Assembly: GCA_964517265.1 (NCBI GenBank) | Contig: CAZFBS010000008.1 | Location: 11,879-75,878 of the forward strand | Origin: REEP01 sp964517265 | Lineage (GTDB): Bacteria > Pseudomonadota > Alphaproteobacteria > Rhodospirillales > Defluviicoccaceae | Direction: 5' to 3' | Length of the DNA stretch: 64,000 nt | Shown here: piece after piece, positions 1 to 7,824 of the stretch | Position numbering within the stretch: the first letter of the stretch is position 1 | Layout of the letters: the number at the start of each line of letters is the position of its first letter | Program-made: the position numbers and the translations under genes | Notes under the pieces: model-generated | The model's input: only the letters and a program-made list of their open reading frames with translations | Told to the model about the DNA's origin: nothing | Database searches by the model: none

Positions 1-2
1 GG

Positions 3-809
3 ATCACCGGCTCCCACAGCCTGAAGCGGAAGAAGCCGAAGCGTCACGAAGAGAACCCGGATGAAGCGCTGCGGCGCCTTGCCACTGTCAAGGCGGATCC
101 GAACCGCTACTTTCTTGGCCGCGTTCCGCTCGTCCCGGCGCAAGAGGAGGGCGTCCATGACCTCGCCCGCTCCGGCGCTTGCGGTGCGACCGCCGCTTGT
201 CTGCCGATGGCCTCCGGAACCAATGCGCTGGCTGAAGCTCTTGCCAACGATCCGCTTCTCGGTCGTTTCGTCTCCATCCCCAGCAAGGAAAACGGGCTTG
301 ACATCGAGGGCATTGCGGTGCGGGGCGATCGTGTTTTTCTCGGCCTTCGCGGGCCGGTCCTCAGGGGCTGGGCGGTGATCATCGAACTCATGATCGGCAG
401 TGCGGGATCAGGCGCGCTGGCATTGATCCCGATTGGCCCGAACGGTGAGGTCCATCGCCTGCATTTCCTCGACCTGGATGGGCTCGGGATCCGCGATCTC
501 CTCTTGGATGGCGATGATCTCCTCATTCTCGCCGGACCGACAATGGATCTCGACGGGCCGAGCCGACTTTATCGATGGACGCGCGCCCTCGATGCCGACA
601 GGTCCACCGTCATCACCCATCGCCGGATCGCCCACCTGCTCGACCTGCCGTACGGCGAGGGGGTCGATCATGCCGAGGGGATCGCACTGATCGCAGCTTC
701 CGACGGAGCCACCCGCCACCTGCTCGTCGTCTACGACAGCCCCTCGCCGGCACGCTTGCATCAGAACGGCACCGCGATTGACGCTGATATCTTCGTCCTT
801 TCGGAGTGA
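3..809 (+). CDS. DUF3616 domain protein, 5'-truncated by window edge
   Basis: The frame is already open at the left edge and runs 268 codons to a TGA, so the N-terminal part lies outside the window. The first visible residues (ITGSHSLKRKKP) and later blocks such as GLDIEGIAV and VFLGLRGPVLRGWA match what I know of the DUF3616 family, a beta-rich, propeller-like family of unknown function. The internal ATG at 207 is probably not the start, because coherent family-like sequence precedes it. No membrane segment is visible in the part present. There is no gene close behind it, so it probably ends its transcription unit. The family call is recognition from memory; no function is assigned. Confidence 0.75.
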   Translation: MTGSHSLKRKKPKRHEENPDEALRRLATVKADPNRYFLGRVPLVPAQEEGVHDLARSGACGATAACLPMASGTNALAEALANDPLLGRFVSIPSKENGLDIEGIAVRGDRVFLGLRGPVLRGWAVIIELMIGSAGSGALALIPIGPNGEVHRLHFLDLDGLGIRDLLLDGDDLLILAGPTMDLDGPSRLYRWTRALDADRSTVITHRRIAHLLDLPYGEGVDHAEGIALIAASDGATRHLLVVYDSPSPARLHQNGTAIDADIFVLSE

Positions 810-839
810 TCCATGACCCGAGCCAGACCGTGAGGCTGC

Positions 840-863
840 CTGCCGCTTCGACTCCGGCGGCAG
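840..863 (+). terminator. possible hairpin after the DUF3616 gene
   Basis: A perfect 7-bp stem (CTGCCGC pairing with GCGGCAG) encloses a 10-nt loop, about 30 nt after the stop codon. No T-tract follows, so it is at best a weak or factor-dependent terminator. The rest of the interval up to 1092 shows nothing else I can support. Confidence 0.3.
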
Positions 864-1092
864 AAGTTCCAGCTGGTGACAGGTCACGGTGAATGGCATC
901 TTTCGCAACACCAGCAGCGGCTGGATCTTTAACGGCCTTTGGAACGTTCTTCTGTCGCAGGAAGATCCGGCGGTCGGGACGGCTGCGCTTTTCTGACCCA
1001 CCGCCAGGGTCCGCCGTTGCCGCCTATTGCCGCGACGGCCCGAACCCCGCGGGGTGTGCTTCAAAGTCAGATCGAAAGGACAAGCGGCAATC

Positions 1093-1860
1093 ATGGACTA
1101 TCTGGTTGAACTGGCCACCAGTCCCGCGGCGTGGATCGCCCTTGCCACCCTCATCGTGATGGAGGTGGTGCTCGGTATCGACAACCTGATCTTCATCTCG
1201 ATCCTTACCAACAAGCTTCCCACCCATCAGCGCGTGAAGGCCCGGCGAATCGGCATCGGGTTGGCGCTCATCATGCGTCTGGCGCTGCTCGGCACCATTG
1301 CGATCATTGTGCAACTCACCGAGCCGCTGTTCACCGCCTTCGGCCACGGCTTTTCTTGGCGCGACCTGATCTTGATCGCCGGCGGCCTGTTCCTGGTGTG
1401 GAAGGCGACCAAGGAAATTCACCACAATGTGGACCCGCACCCCGGGCCCGACATGTTCAACAACGAGAAGGTTGTCGTCGGCTTTGGCGCCGCAATCGGG
1501 CAGATCCTGGTGCTTGATCTCGTGTTCTCGATCGACAGCATCATCACCGCGGTGGGGATGACACCGCACGTACCGATCATGGTGATCGCCGTGGTCGTTG
1601 CAGTCACCGTCATGCTGCTGGCGGCTACGCCGCTCGCCGACTTCATCAGCCGCAATCCGACCGTGGTGATGTTGGCGTTGGGATTCCTGCTGATGATCGG
1701 CATGACGCTGATTGCCGAAGGCTTCGGCGCGCATGTGCCCAAGGGCTATGTCTATGCGGCGATGGCGTTCTCGGCCCTGATTGAGGGCCTCAACATCCTC
1801 TCCCGTCGCGCGCGGCAGCGCCGGCAGGGTGAGCCCGTCACCGATCATGCATCCGTCTGA
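1093..1860 (+). CDS. TerC family integral membrane protein
   Basis: This is a 255-residue polytopic inner-membrane protein with about seven hydrophobic segments. TerC hallmarks are visible: MEVVLGIDN near residues 23-31 and LDLVFSIDS near 141-149, whose acidic residues sit inside membrane segments and are thought to bind metal. TerC proteins are linked to tellurite resistance and, in several bacteria, to Mn2+ export that supplies exported proteins. The frame opens at 1027, but the ATG at 1093 is preferred: an AAAGGA ribosome site lies 12 nt upstream, and homologues begin at this point. A strong hairpin follows the gene. The actual ion handled here is unknown. Confidence 0.9.
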   Translation: MDYLVELATSPAAWIALATLIVMEVVLGIDNLIFISILTNKLPTHQRVKARRIGIGLALIMRLALLGTIAIIVQLTEPLFTAFGHGFSWRDLILIAGGLFLVWKATKEIHHNVDPHPGPDMFNNEKVVVGFGAAIGQILVLDLVFSIDSIITAVGMTPHVPIMVIAVVVAVTVMLLAATPLADFISRNPTVVMLALGFLLMIGMTLIAEGFGAHVPKGYVYAAMAFSALIEGLNILSRRARQRRQGEPVTDHASV

Positions 1861-1917
1861 TCCTTGGCAAGCCGATCGCTGATGCCGTCGACGTGCCTCC
1901 ACGCCAGCAGCATCGTC

Positions 1918-1952
1918 CGTTCGGCTGCCGCAGTGCCTGCGGCAGCCGAACG
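1918..1952. terminator. strong bidirectional stem-loop between convergent genes
   Basis: A perfect 15-bp stem (1918-1932 with 1938-1952) closes a 5-nt loop, GTGCC. It lies between the convergent terC-like and M48 genes, with its right arm touching the M48 stop codon (1953-1955). Neither side has a long T-run, but the stem is very GC-rich. Its position is ideal for stopping transcription from both directions. Confidence 0.65.
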
Positions 1953-2831
1953 TCAGCGCCGCCTGGACGCAAGCAGTGCGAGGAGGGAGGGGCCGGCCGA
2001 TCCGACGGCACTTGTCTCCAACTCGGGAAGGCGCTGCAAAAGCTCGTCGATCCGCCGTGCACTGGACGGATGGGTGGCGAGGAACTGGGGAACGCCGTTA
2101 TCGGACAGCTGCTGCATTCGCTTCCAGAAGGTGATCGCTTCCCGCGGGCGGTATCCGGCCTCAGCCATATACTCCAGGCCCAGCGCGTCGGCCTCCAGTT
2201 CCTGGGCACGTGAGAATGGCCGGATGATGCCGAACTCGGCGGCGCCCGCACCTAGAGCGACCATTAGATCGGGAGGGATCGGCACGTCGCCAAGCGCCGC
2301 CAGCATCGCGCCGAGACGCAGAGCCAGCGTGATGCCTTGGTGGGCAACGATCCGCTCGGCTCCATGGCGGGCATTGACATGGCCAACCTCGTGACCGAGG
2401 ACCGCCGCCAGTTGGTCTTCGTTGGCCGTGACCTTCAGCATTCCGGTGAACACGCCGACGCGCCCACCCGGAAGCGCGAACGCGTTCACCTGTTCGCTTT
2501 CGAACACCGCGAACACCCAGTTCCCATGGGAGGAACCACTGGCATGGACGATGCGCTCGCCAATCCGCCGGACCGACGCGTTCAGCTGCGGATCGCGGGC
2601 CAGCGGAAATTTGTCGGCAATTTGCTGGAACGCTTGGCGCCCGAGTTCGGCTTCCGCCTCGGGCGACACAAGCTGGTGAGCCAGCCAGCCGAGATCGGCC
2701 TCGCCGCACCCGGCCAGCGGCATCGTTGCGCTCGCCGCCGCGACACCCTGGAGAAACGTCCGGCGGCTGATCAATCCGCCATTGGCAGCGCATATGCGGC
2801 AAGACGAAGAGTCCTTCCAATCGGACATCAT
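1953..2831 (-). CDS. M48 family metalloprotease, Tat-exported lipoprotein
   Basis: This is a zinc metallopeptidase of about 292 residues. A twin-arginine signal (SRRTFLQG, residues 22-29) runs into a lipobox (LAGC, Cys42), so folded export through Tat followed by lipidation is predicted. The zinc site HEVGH (147-151) and the third-ligand motif ELEAD (211-215) are intact. The family includes periplasmic BepA/LoiP-type proteases that degrade misfolded outer-membrane proteins. The frame extends to 3014, but the extra N-terminus looks non-coding; the ATGATG pair at 2831/2828 puts the signal peptide close to the N-terminus. An unusual SCRIC pair of cysteines (11 and 14) precedes the Tat motif. It is transcribed alone, convergent with the terC-like gene. 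Confidence 0.85.
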   Translation of the reverse strand: MMSDWKDSSSCRICAANGGLISRRTFLQGVAAASATMPLAGCGEADLGWLAHQLVSPEAEAELGRQAFQQIADKFPLARDPQLNASVRRIGERIVHASGSSHGNWVFAVFESEQVNAFALPGGRVGVFTGMLKVTANEDQLAAVLGHEVGHVNARHGAERIVAHQGITLALRLGAMLAALGDVPIPPDLMVALGAGAAEFGIIRPFSRAQELEADALGLEYMAEAGYRPREAITFWKRMQQLSDNGVPQFLATHPSSARRIDELLQRLPELETSAVGSAGPSLLALLASRRR

Positions 2832-3136
2832 CGCACCGAGGTCATGCGGCCGGAGGGTTGTGCCGCCGATGCCGTCCACTGCTGTCCTGCCCCCACCGCT
2901 GCGCCGTCCATGATGGTGCCACTTTTTTCCGATCTCGTTGTCCCGCGAGCGCCTGCCCATCAGAGACGAGACGTGCTGGCAGGCAGGCGAATGGTACTTG
3001 ACAGGCGGAGCCAAGTCACGAGGCGGAACGGCCTTCGTTTCTGCCGGCCTGCTGGCAATTGTTCGGCTCTCGGACTAAACGCCAAGGTCACCAGGGCGGA
3101 CAATCAGGCACGACCATCCAGGGGGGCGTTTCGTCG
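2832..3136. other. divergent intergenic region, no gene seen
   Basis: These 305 bases separate the divergent M48 and phospholipase D genes, so promoters for both are expected here. A TTGACA lies at 2998-3003 on the forward strand, but no acceptable -10 box follows at normal spacing. I saw no RNA gene or repeat. Confidence 0.5.
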
Positions 3137-4705
3137 ATGAGCGTTCAGATGGAGCAATCCCCGACCAAGCAGACACTGCGCATCCTGCGACCGGGAGATA
3201 CATGCTGGCGGATCGAGTGCGCCCATCGTTTTGCTGTCATTGTCGACGCCAACAGGTATTTTGCGGCGGCCAAGACGGCGATGTGCAAGGCGCGCCACGC
3301 GATCTACCTGATCGGCTGGGACTTCGATCTACGCATCCGTCTTGAGCCTGACGTCGACAAGGACGAACAGCCCGATCGATTGGGCCGGTTCCTCAGGGCG
3401 CGGATCCGCCGGCGGCCGGGACTGCGTGCGTACGTCCTGAAATGGGACTATGCCATGTTGTGGACCTTCGGCCGGCAGATCCTTCCCCTGCTGATACTGG
3501 ACTGGTGGCGGCACGACCGCATTCACTTCCGGCTCGATAGCGCCCACCCAACCGGCGCCGCCCACCATCAGAAGATCATTGTCCTCGATGACGCATTGGC
3601 ATTCTGTGGCGGCATCGACATGACCAACGATCGCTGGGACACACGCGAGCACCGTCCCGGTGATCCCTACCGCCGACGCCCAAACGGCAGCGCCTACGGA
3701 CCGTGGCATGACATAACGGCCATCGTGGACGGCGCCGCGGCCGGGGCGCTGGGAGAACTGGCACGCGATCGTTGGTGGCGTGCCACCGGCGAAAGCCTGG
3801 CGGTGCCCGAGCCTCCGGGCGATCTTTGGCCGAACGGCATTGAGCCGATGCTGCGCGATGTCGAGGTTGCCATCGCGCGCACTGCCCCCGCCTACAAGGA
3901 GCGGCCGCAGATCAATGAGATCGAGCGCCTGTGCCTCGCGGCGATCGTCGCCGCTCGCGAGGTGATCTATGTCGAGAGCCAATACTTCGCCTCGGTCACG
4001 GTCCGTGATGCTCTCGCCGAGCGGCTGAGCGAGGCAGACGGTCCGGAGGTGGTGATCGTCAATCCGCTGAGCGCGGAGGGTTGGCTTGAGGAGGAGGCGA
4101 TGGGCTCGGCGCGCAGTATCGCGCTCCGCCGCATGCATGCCGCCGACCGCTATGACCGTTTTCGCATCTATCATCCGGTCAACGAAGCCGGCGAGCCGAT
4201 ATACGTTCACGCCAAGGTGCTGGCGATCGACGACCGCCTTTTGCGGGTCGGATCCTCCAACATCAATAACCGCTCGATGGGTTTCGATACGGAGTGCGAT
4301 CTCGCCGTCGAGGCGGTGCCGGGAAGGCCCGATGAAGGTCACGTGCGCGCCGCCGTCACGGCAGTGCGGGACGGCTTGCTCGCCGAGCATCTGGGCGTCG
4401 CGCCGGAGACATTGGCGGACGCCCTCCAACAGCAAGGTTCACTGGCGCAGGCGATCGAGGCGCTGCGTCGTTCCGAGGGCAGGACGCTGCGGCCACTGGA
4501 GTGCGACGAGATCAACATCGCCGAGGCATTATTGGCGGAGACCGAACTGCTCGATCCCGAGCGACCGAGCAAGGCGGAGACTCGCCTGAAGCACGGCATC
4601 AAGAGGGCGCTCCTTTCGATTCCACCTACTGTCTATGCGATTGCTGGCATCCTCGGCGCCGTGGTGATCGTCGATCGGATCATCCACAGGCGCCGCCGGA
4701 GCTGA
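3137..4705 (+). CDS. phospholipase D family protein with C-terminal membrane anchor
   Basis: This 522-residue protein carries two HKD motifs: HQKIIVLDD (H144, K146) and HAKVLAIDD (H358, K360), the latter followed by GSSNINNRS. This is the classic bacterial phospholipase D/cardiolipin synthase arrangement, in which one histidine forms a phosphatidyl-enzyme intermediate. A hydrophobic stretch near residues 491-515 followed by HRRRR suggests a single C-terminal membrane anchor. No N-terminal signal or membrane pair is present, unlike typical ClsA. The ATG at 3137 is preferred over the frame's first start at 3059 because a G-rich ribosome site lies just upstream and the earlier residues are not family-like. 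Lipid hydrolase or transphosphatidylase activity is inferred; the substrate is unknown. Confidence 0.88.
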   Translation: MSVQMEQSPTKQTLRILRPGDTCWRIECAHRFAVIVDANRYFAAAKTAMCKARHAIYLIGWDFDLRIRLEPDVDKDEQPDRLGRFLRARIRRRPGLRAYVLKWDYAMLWTFGRQILPLLILDWWRHDRIHFRLDSAHPTGAAHHQKIIVLDDALAFCGGIDMTNDRWDTREHRPGDPYRRRPNGSAYGPWHDITAIVDGAAAGALGELARDRWWRATGESLAVPEPPGDLWPNGIEPMLRDVEVAIARTAPAYKERPQINEIERLCLAAIVAAREVIYVESQYFASVTVRDALAERLSEADGPEVVIVNPLSAEGWLEEEAMGSARSIALRRMHAADRYDRFRIYHPVNEAGEPIYVHAKVLAIDDRLLRVGSSNINNRSMGFDTECDLAVEAVPGRPDEGHVRAAVTAVRDGLLAEHLGVAPETLADALQQQGSLAQAIEALRRSEGRTLRPLECDEINIAEALLAETELLDPERPSKAETRLKHGIKRALLSIPPTVYAIAGILGAVVIVDRIIHRRRRS

Positions 4706-4730
4706 AGTCTCGTAAACGCCGGCGTGCTCA

Positions 4731-4780
4731 GGCCGACTTCCCGCGGTGGGCGCGCTTGCCGGGAGGGCGTCGGCCCTTCT
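4731..4780 (+). terminator. possible terminator after the phospholipase D gene
   Basis: GGCCGAC (4731-4737) pairs with GTCGGCC (4769-4775), with extra pairing of CCCG to CGGG inside, followed by CTTCT. The loop is long, so this is only a candidate. Confidence 0.35.
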
Positions 4781-4829
4781 AAGATGCGGAGCATCACAGT
4801 TTATCAAACGCCATCAAGGAGGGCGTGTC

Positions 4830-5684
4830 ATGCTGTCGCTGACACCTCAAGGGCAGGCCACGATTGAGGCTCTGGCGCAACGCCACGGGATCAGCACCGG
4901 AGCGGCCCTGGCGATGTTGCAGGCACTGATCGAGGGCAATAGGACAATGGCGCAGTTCAGCCACCCCGAATTTGGGGGAATGGTGCAGTGGAGCCAAGGT
5001 GGCATGACGATGGTCGGCGACATGTTCAATCATGCCTTGAAAGCCAAAGTGGATGCGCTGTGCTCTGAGCTGTCCGGCTTGCTGGCTTCGGAACCGGGAT
5101 TGACGCGGCGGAGCAGCCATCACGCACAAAGGCAAAGCCAAGGCCAGGGCAGTCAGGGATTGGGTGAGACTAGCCTGTTCGTCTCCTCGGGCGGTGGATG
5201 GCGGGACGGCTGGTGGCCTGCAGAGCTTGGGGCGCCCGCCGCGGCCGGATCTCAAAACGATGTCCGCTACGCATATTTTCCGGCCACGCAGCGCTTGGCC
5301 ATTCAAGTACAGGGCCGAACAACCGTCTATGATAGCGGCGATCATCGGATCACCGGTGTGTCCCAGCAGCAGAGCGGAGATGCTTCGCTGACGTTCGTCA
5401 GCCAGAAGGGGTTGGTGCGGATTGATGAGTTGCGGGTGGTTGCCATGCCCGATGGTGAGGAGGCGAACGCGACGGCCAAATATGCCGCCGGTAATCACCA
5501 CGGTCCGAACATGGCTGAAAGCGGTGCGATGCCCGACTCTCCGCTGCCGACGCCGGCTGGGGGAGCCGGACCAACGGACGACATCTTCGTCAAGATCGAG
5601 CGTCTGGCCGACCTGCACAGGAAAGGCATCCTTTCCGAAGACGAGTTCACGGCCAAGAAAGCCGAATTGCTCAGTCGGCTGTGA
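4830..5684 (+). CDS. SHOCT domain-containing protein
   Basis: This 284-residue protein probably lacks a signal peptide. Residues 1-85 are a helical region with HPEFGGMVQW and GGMTMVGDMFN. A low-complexity Ser/Gln linker follows, then a beta-rich middle (WWPAELGAP, YAYFPATQRLAI, VYDSGDH). A C-terminal SHOCT motif occupies about residues 252-284 (IERLADLHRKGILSEDEF). SHOCT is a short module usually found at protein ends and thought to aid oligomerisation or binding. The ATG at 4830 has a textbook AAGGAGG ribosome site 7 nt upstream; the frame's earlier start at 4746 is not needed. I recall similar full-length proteins in other bacteria, but no function is established. Confidence 0.82.
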   Translation: MLSLTPQGQATIEALAQRHGISTGAALAMLQALIEGNRTMAQFSHPEFGGMVQWSQGGMTMVGDMFNHALKAKVDALCSELSGLLASEPGLTRRSSHHAQRQSQGQGSQGLGETSLFVSSGGGWRDGWWPAELGAPAAAGSQNDVRYAYFPATQRLAIQVQGRTTVYDSGDHRITGVSQQQSGDASLTFVSQKGLVRIDELRVVAMPDGEEANATAKYAAGNHHGPNMAESGAMPDSPLPTPAGGAGPTDDIFVKIERLADLHRKGILSEDEFTAKKAELLSRL

Positions 5685-5857
5685 CACGCGCAAAACCGCT
5701 ACGCATCGCGCAAGCAGTTGGTCGAACAGCAGGGGCTTTCCGCCACGCTTCCCGAGCCGGCACGGAAAATCCGGGACTGAGGTCTCATCGTAACCCTTCT
5801 GTCTTCAGGAAAGCGTCGAGGCTCTCGCCGATGCCGTTCCGTCGATAATGGAGAACG

Positions 5858-6274
5858 ATGGTGTCGTACGACAAACCGCAGTTGGTCATTTACTTCGACG
5901 GGTCATGCCCTTTGTGCCGAGCGGAAATTCGGCACTACGGCACCAAGGATGACGCCGGCATGCTCTCCTTTGTCGATGCCTCACGGTGCGGGGAGAATGT
6001 CGCGGAAGATTTGCCTCGTCACGAGGCGATGTCACGCTTTCACGTGCGTCGTTCCGATGGCACGCTGGTATCCGGCGCGGCCGCATTCATCGCGATCTGG
6101 CAGGTTTTGCCAGGATGGCGATTGTTGGCACCGGTGGCTGCTTTGCCCGGCATCAGGAGCGTGCTTGAACTTGGGTATCGCGTGTTTCTGCCGGTTCGGC
6201 CACATCTCTCCCGGTTGATCGGAGCACTTCAGCGCCGCAAAGGGGGGGAGAGAGCAGGGAGCAAGACATCGTGA
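5858..6274 (+). CDS. DUF393 (DCC family) thiol-disulfide oxidoreductase-like protein
   Basis: This 138-residue protein opens with the DCC signature YFDGSCPLCRAEI (Cys17 and Cys20), which gives the family its name and resembles a thioredoxin-type CxxC. LSFVDAS and GAAAFIAIW are further family-like blocks. The C-terminal half is hydrophobic and may associate with membrane. The family is predicted to be redox-active, but no substrate is established. It is followed after 52 nt by a histidine phosphatase on the same strand and could share its transcript. The preceding 173 nt hold no gene I can support. Confidence 0.85.
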   Translation: MVSYDKPQLVIYFDGSCPLCRAEIRHYGTKDDAGMLSFVDASRCGENVAEDLPRHEAMSRFHVRRSDGTLVSGAAAFIAIWQVLPGWRLLAPVAALPGIRSVLELGYRVFLPVRPHLSRLIGALQRRKGGERAGSKTS

Positions 6275-6326
6275 GGGAAGCCAGCTCGTCAGCGGCATCG
6301 GGCGCGGGCAGGGCAGGGCAGGGGCA

Positions 6327-6908
6327 TTGAAAACGATCGCCCTATCGTTCGTCATTGCGGCGATCGCCCTACTGCATGGACATTCCGCGTCTTTGGCCGA
6401 AAGCACTGATGAGGCCTTATGGCAAAGCCTGCGGGAAGGCGGACATGTCATCCTGGTCCGCCACGCCCTTGCTCCCGGAATGGGAGATCCTGCTGGTCTC
6501 GTTCTGGAGGAGTGCGCGACGCAGCGCAATCTTTCGGCCGAAGGACGTGCCCAGGCACGCCGCATCGGGGCCGCATTGGCGGCTCACGCTGTCCAAATCG
6601 ATCGCGTACTGTCAAGCCGCTGGTGCCGCGCCCTCGAAACGGCAAGGCTGATGGACCGGGGGCTGGTGGAACCGTTTCCACCGCTCGATTCGTTCTTTCG
6701 CAATGCTGCGCAAGAGCCGGCACAGACGGCTGCCGTAAAGGCGCTGCTCGAAGGGCTCGGCAGTCAGACGATCTTGATGGTCACACACCAGGTCAACATT
6801 ACGGCGCTTACCGGGATCTTCCCTCGCTCAGGGGAAATGATCGTCGCAAAGCCAGGGCGCGCGGATTCTGAGGCACTTGCCGTGGTCGGGCGCATCGTCA
6901 TCAACTGA
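6327..6908 (+). CDS. exported histidine phosphatase family protein
   Basis: This 193-residue protein has a Sec signal peptide (hydrophobic residues 4-17, likely cleavage after SLA near 24) and a histidine-phosphatase core. LVRHA (His46) supplies the phospho-acceptor histidine, SRWCRALETA the arginine segment, and MVTHQVN (His154) the second catalytic histidine. The RHG motif reads RHA here, as in many small periplasmic members. The start codon appears to be TTG after AGGGGC; no better ATG lies upstream. It acts in the periplasm on an unknown phosphoester. It is convergent with the DUF4130 gene, and only a small TGCCT/AGGCA hairpin (6956-6969) lies between them. Confidence 0.8.
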   Translation: MKTIALSFVIAAIALLHGHSASLAESTDEALWQSLREGGHVILVRHALAPGMGDPAGLVLEECATQRNLSAEGRAQARRIGAALAAHAVQIDRVLSSRWCRALETARLMDRGLVEPFPPLDSFFRNAAQEPAQTAAVKALLEGLGSQTILMVTHQVNITALTGIFPRSGEMIVAKPGRADSEALAVVGRIVIN

Positions 6909-6972
6909 GGAAGCGCCGGACCAAGGTGTGAGCGCACGCGGCGATCGCCTCCCGGTGCCTGACAAGGCAGGG

Positions 6973-7824
6973 TCAGCGATCATTGGATTGCGGGTCGGCG
7001 CGACGGCCGCGACGACGGTGCGGCTTGCTCGTCGAGGCGTCGAACATGGCTCGGGTACGGCTGCCGGCTGCGGTTGCAAGCGGGGCGATCAGGCGCGCCT
7101 CAGGAAGGTTGGTCCAGTACTTGATCGGCATTTGCGTTTTCATCGCCTTCAGTTTCAGCCGCGCCGGATTGAAAATGCTGGCGTAGTATTGCCGCCATAC
7201 ATCCTCCAGCGCATCACCCGACGGCACCTCGGTCCTGCCGGTCCCGGGGCCGAAGGAGAGGCGTTCACGGTCCCAATGGGCGCTACGGTTGGGCGTCAGG
7301 ATCGACCACGTCATTGCGGCAAATCGCTCGGCAAAGAACGGAGCAGTGCGTTCGACGATGAAATGCTCCGGCTCGAACCAAGCGACATAGTGCTCCGCGT
7401 GTTCCTCCTCGACTTTGCGAAAACGGACGAATGCCTTCATCTTGTGGATATCGCGCTGGACCGACTGAACCATCATGCTCGCCCGGTGCACGGCCGGGTC
7501 CGAGGCAATATCAAGAACCCGTCGTTCGCCTTCTACAATGCGCCACAACAGCAGATACAGCAGGCTGAAACGGGCCGGATCATTATGGCAGATGACGGTG
7601 CCGGCGAGTGTGACGAAGCGCCGCGGGACGTCTGGCAGCGTTTTCTCATCCGGCCCAGTGATCACGGCAGAGGCAGACGGAGAAGAGGATGCAAACAGAT
7701 CGGGCGACTGGTCACCCACCCGCCAGGAAACATCCCCTGGCCGGATCCGCCGGATAATCAGCGCGCGCGCCTGACTGCGCCATTCATCGAGATCCGCTGG
7801 CTGTGAAAGCCGAATATCAAGCAC
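6973..7824 (-). CDS. DUF4130 / TIGR03915-type putative DNA metabolism protein
   Basis: This protein of about 283 residues contains the DUF4130 blocks HKMKAFVRFR, AWFEPEHFIVE, FFAERFAAMTWSILTP and IFNPARLKLKAM. In many bacteria this domain is fused to a UdgX-type uracil-DNA glycosylase or encoded next to one. Here the protein stops after the DUF4130 region and an Arg-rich tail, with no glycosylase domain. The frame can start at GTG 7872; GTG 7824 is preferred because family members begin almost directly at VLDIRLSQP. That start overlaps the radical-SAM stop codon by 8 nt, implying translational coupling. The role in DNA repair or modification is by association only. Confidence 0.8.
   Translation of the reverse strand: MLDIRLSQPADLDEWRSQARALIIRRIRPGDVSWRVGDQSPDLFASSSPSASAVITGPDEKTLPDVPRRFVTLAGTVICHNDPARFSLLYLLLWRIVEGERRVLDIASDPAVHRASMMVQSVQRDIHKMKAFVRFRKVEEEHAEHYVAWFEPEHFIVERTAPFFAERFAAMTWSILTPNRSAHWDRERLSFGPGTGRTEVPSGDALEDVWRQYYASIFNPARLKLKAMKTQMPIKYWTNLPEARLIAPLATAAGSRTRAMFDASTSKPHRRRGRRADPQSNDR

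Noticed and set aside
2998..3026. TTGACA before the phospholipase D gene
   Set aside because: The sequence 17 nt downstream is AGGCGG, unlike any -10 box.
3329..4435. 368-codon reverse ORF inside the phospholipase D gene
   Set aside because: The forward strand carries both HKD motifs; the reverse product has no domain.
6877..7806. 309-codon forward ORF opposite the DUF4130 gene
   Set aside because: DUF4130 motifs on the reverse strand are clear; the forward translation is Arg/Pro-rich without any known pattern.
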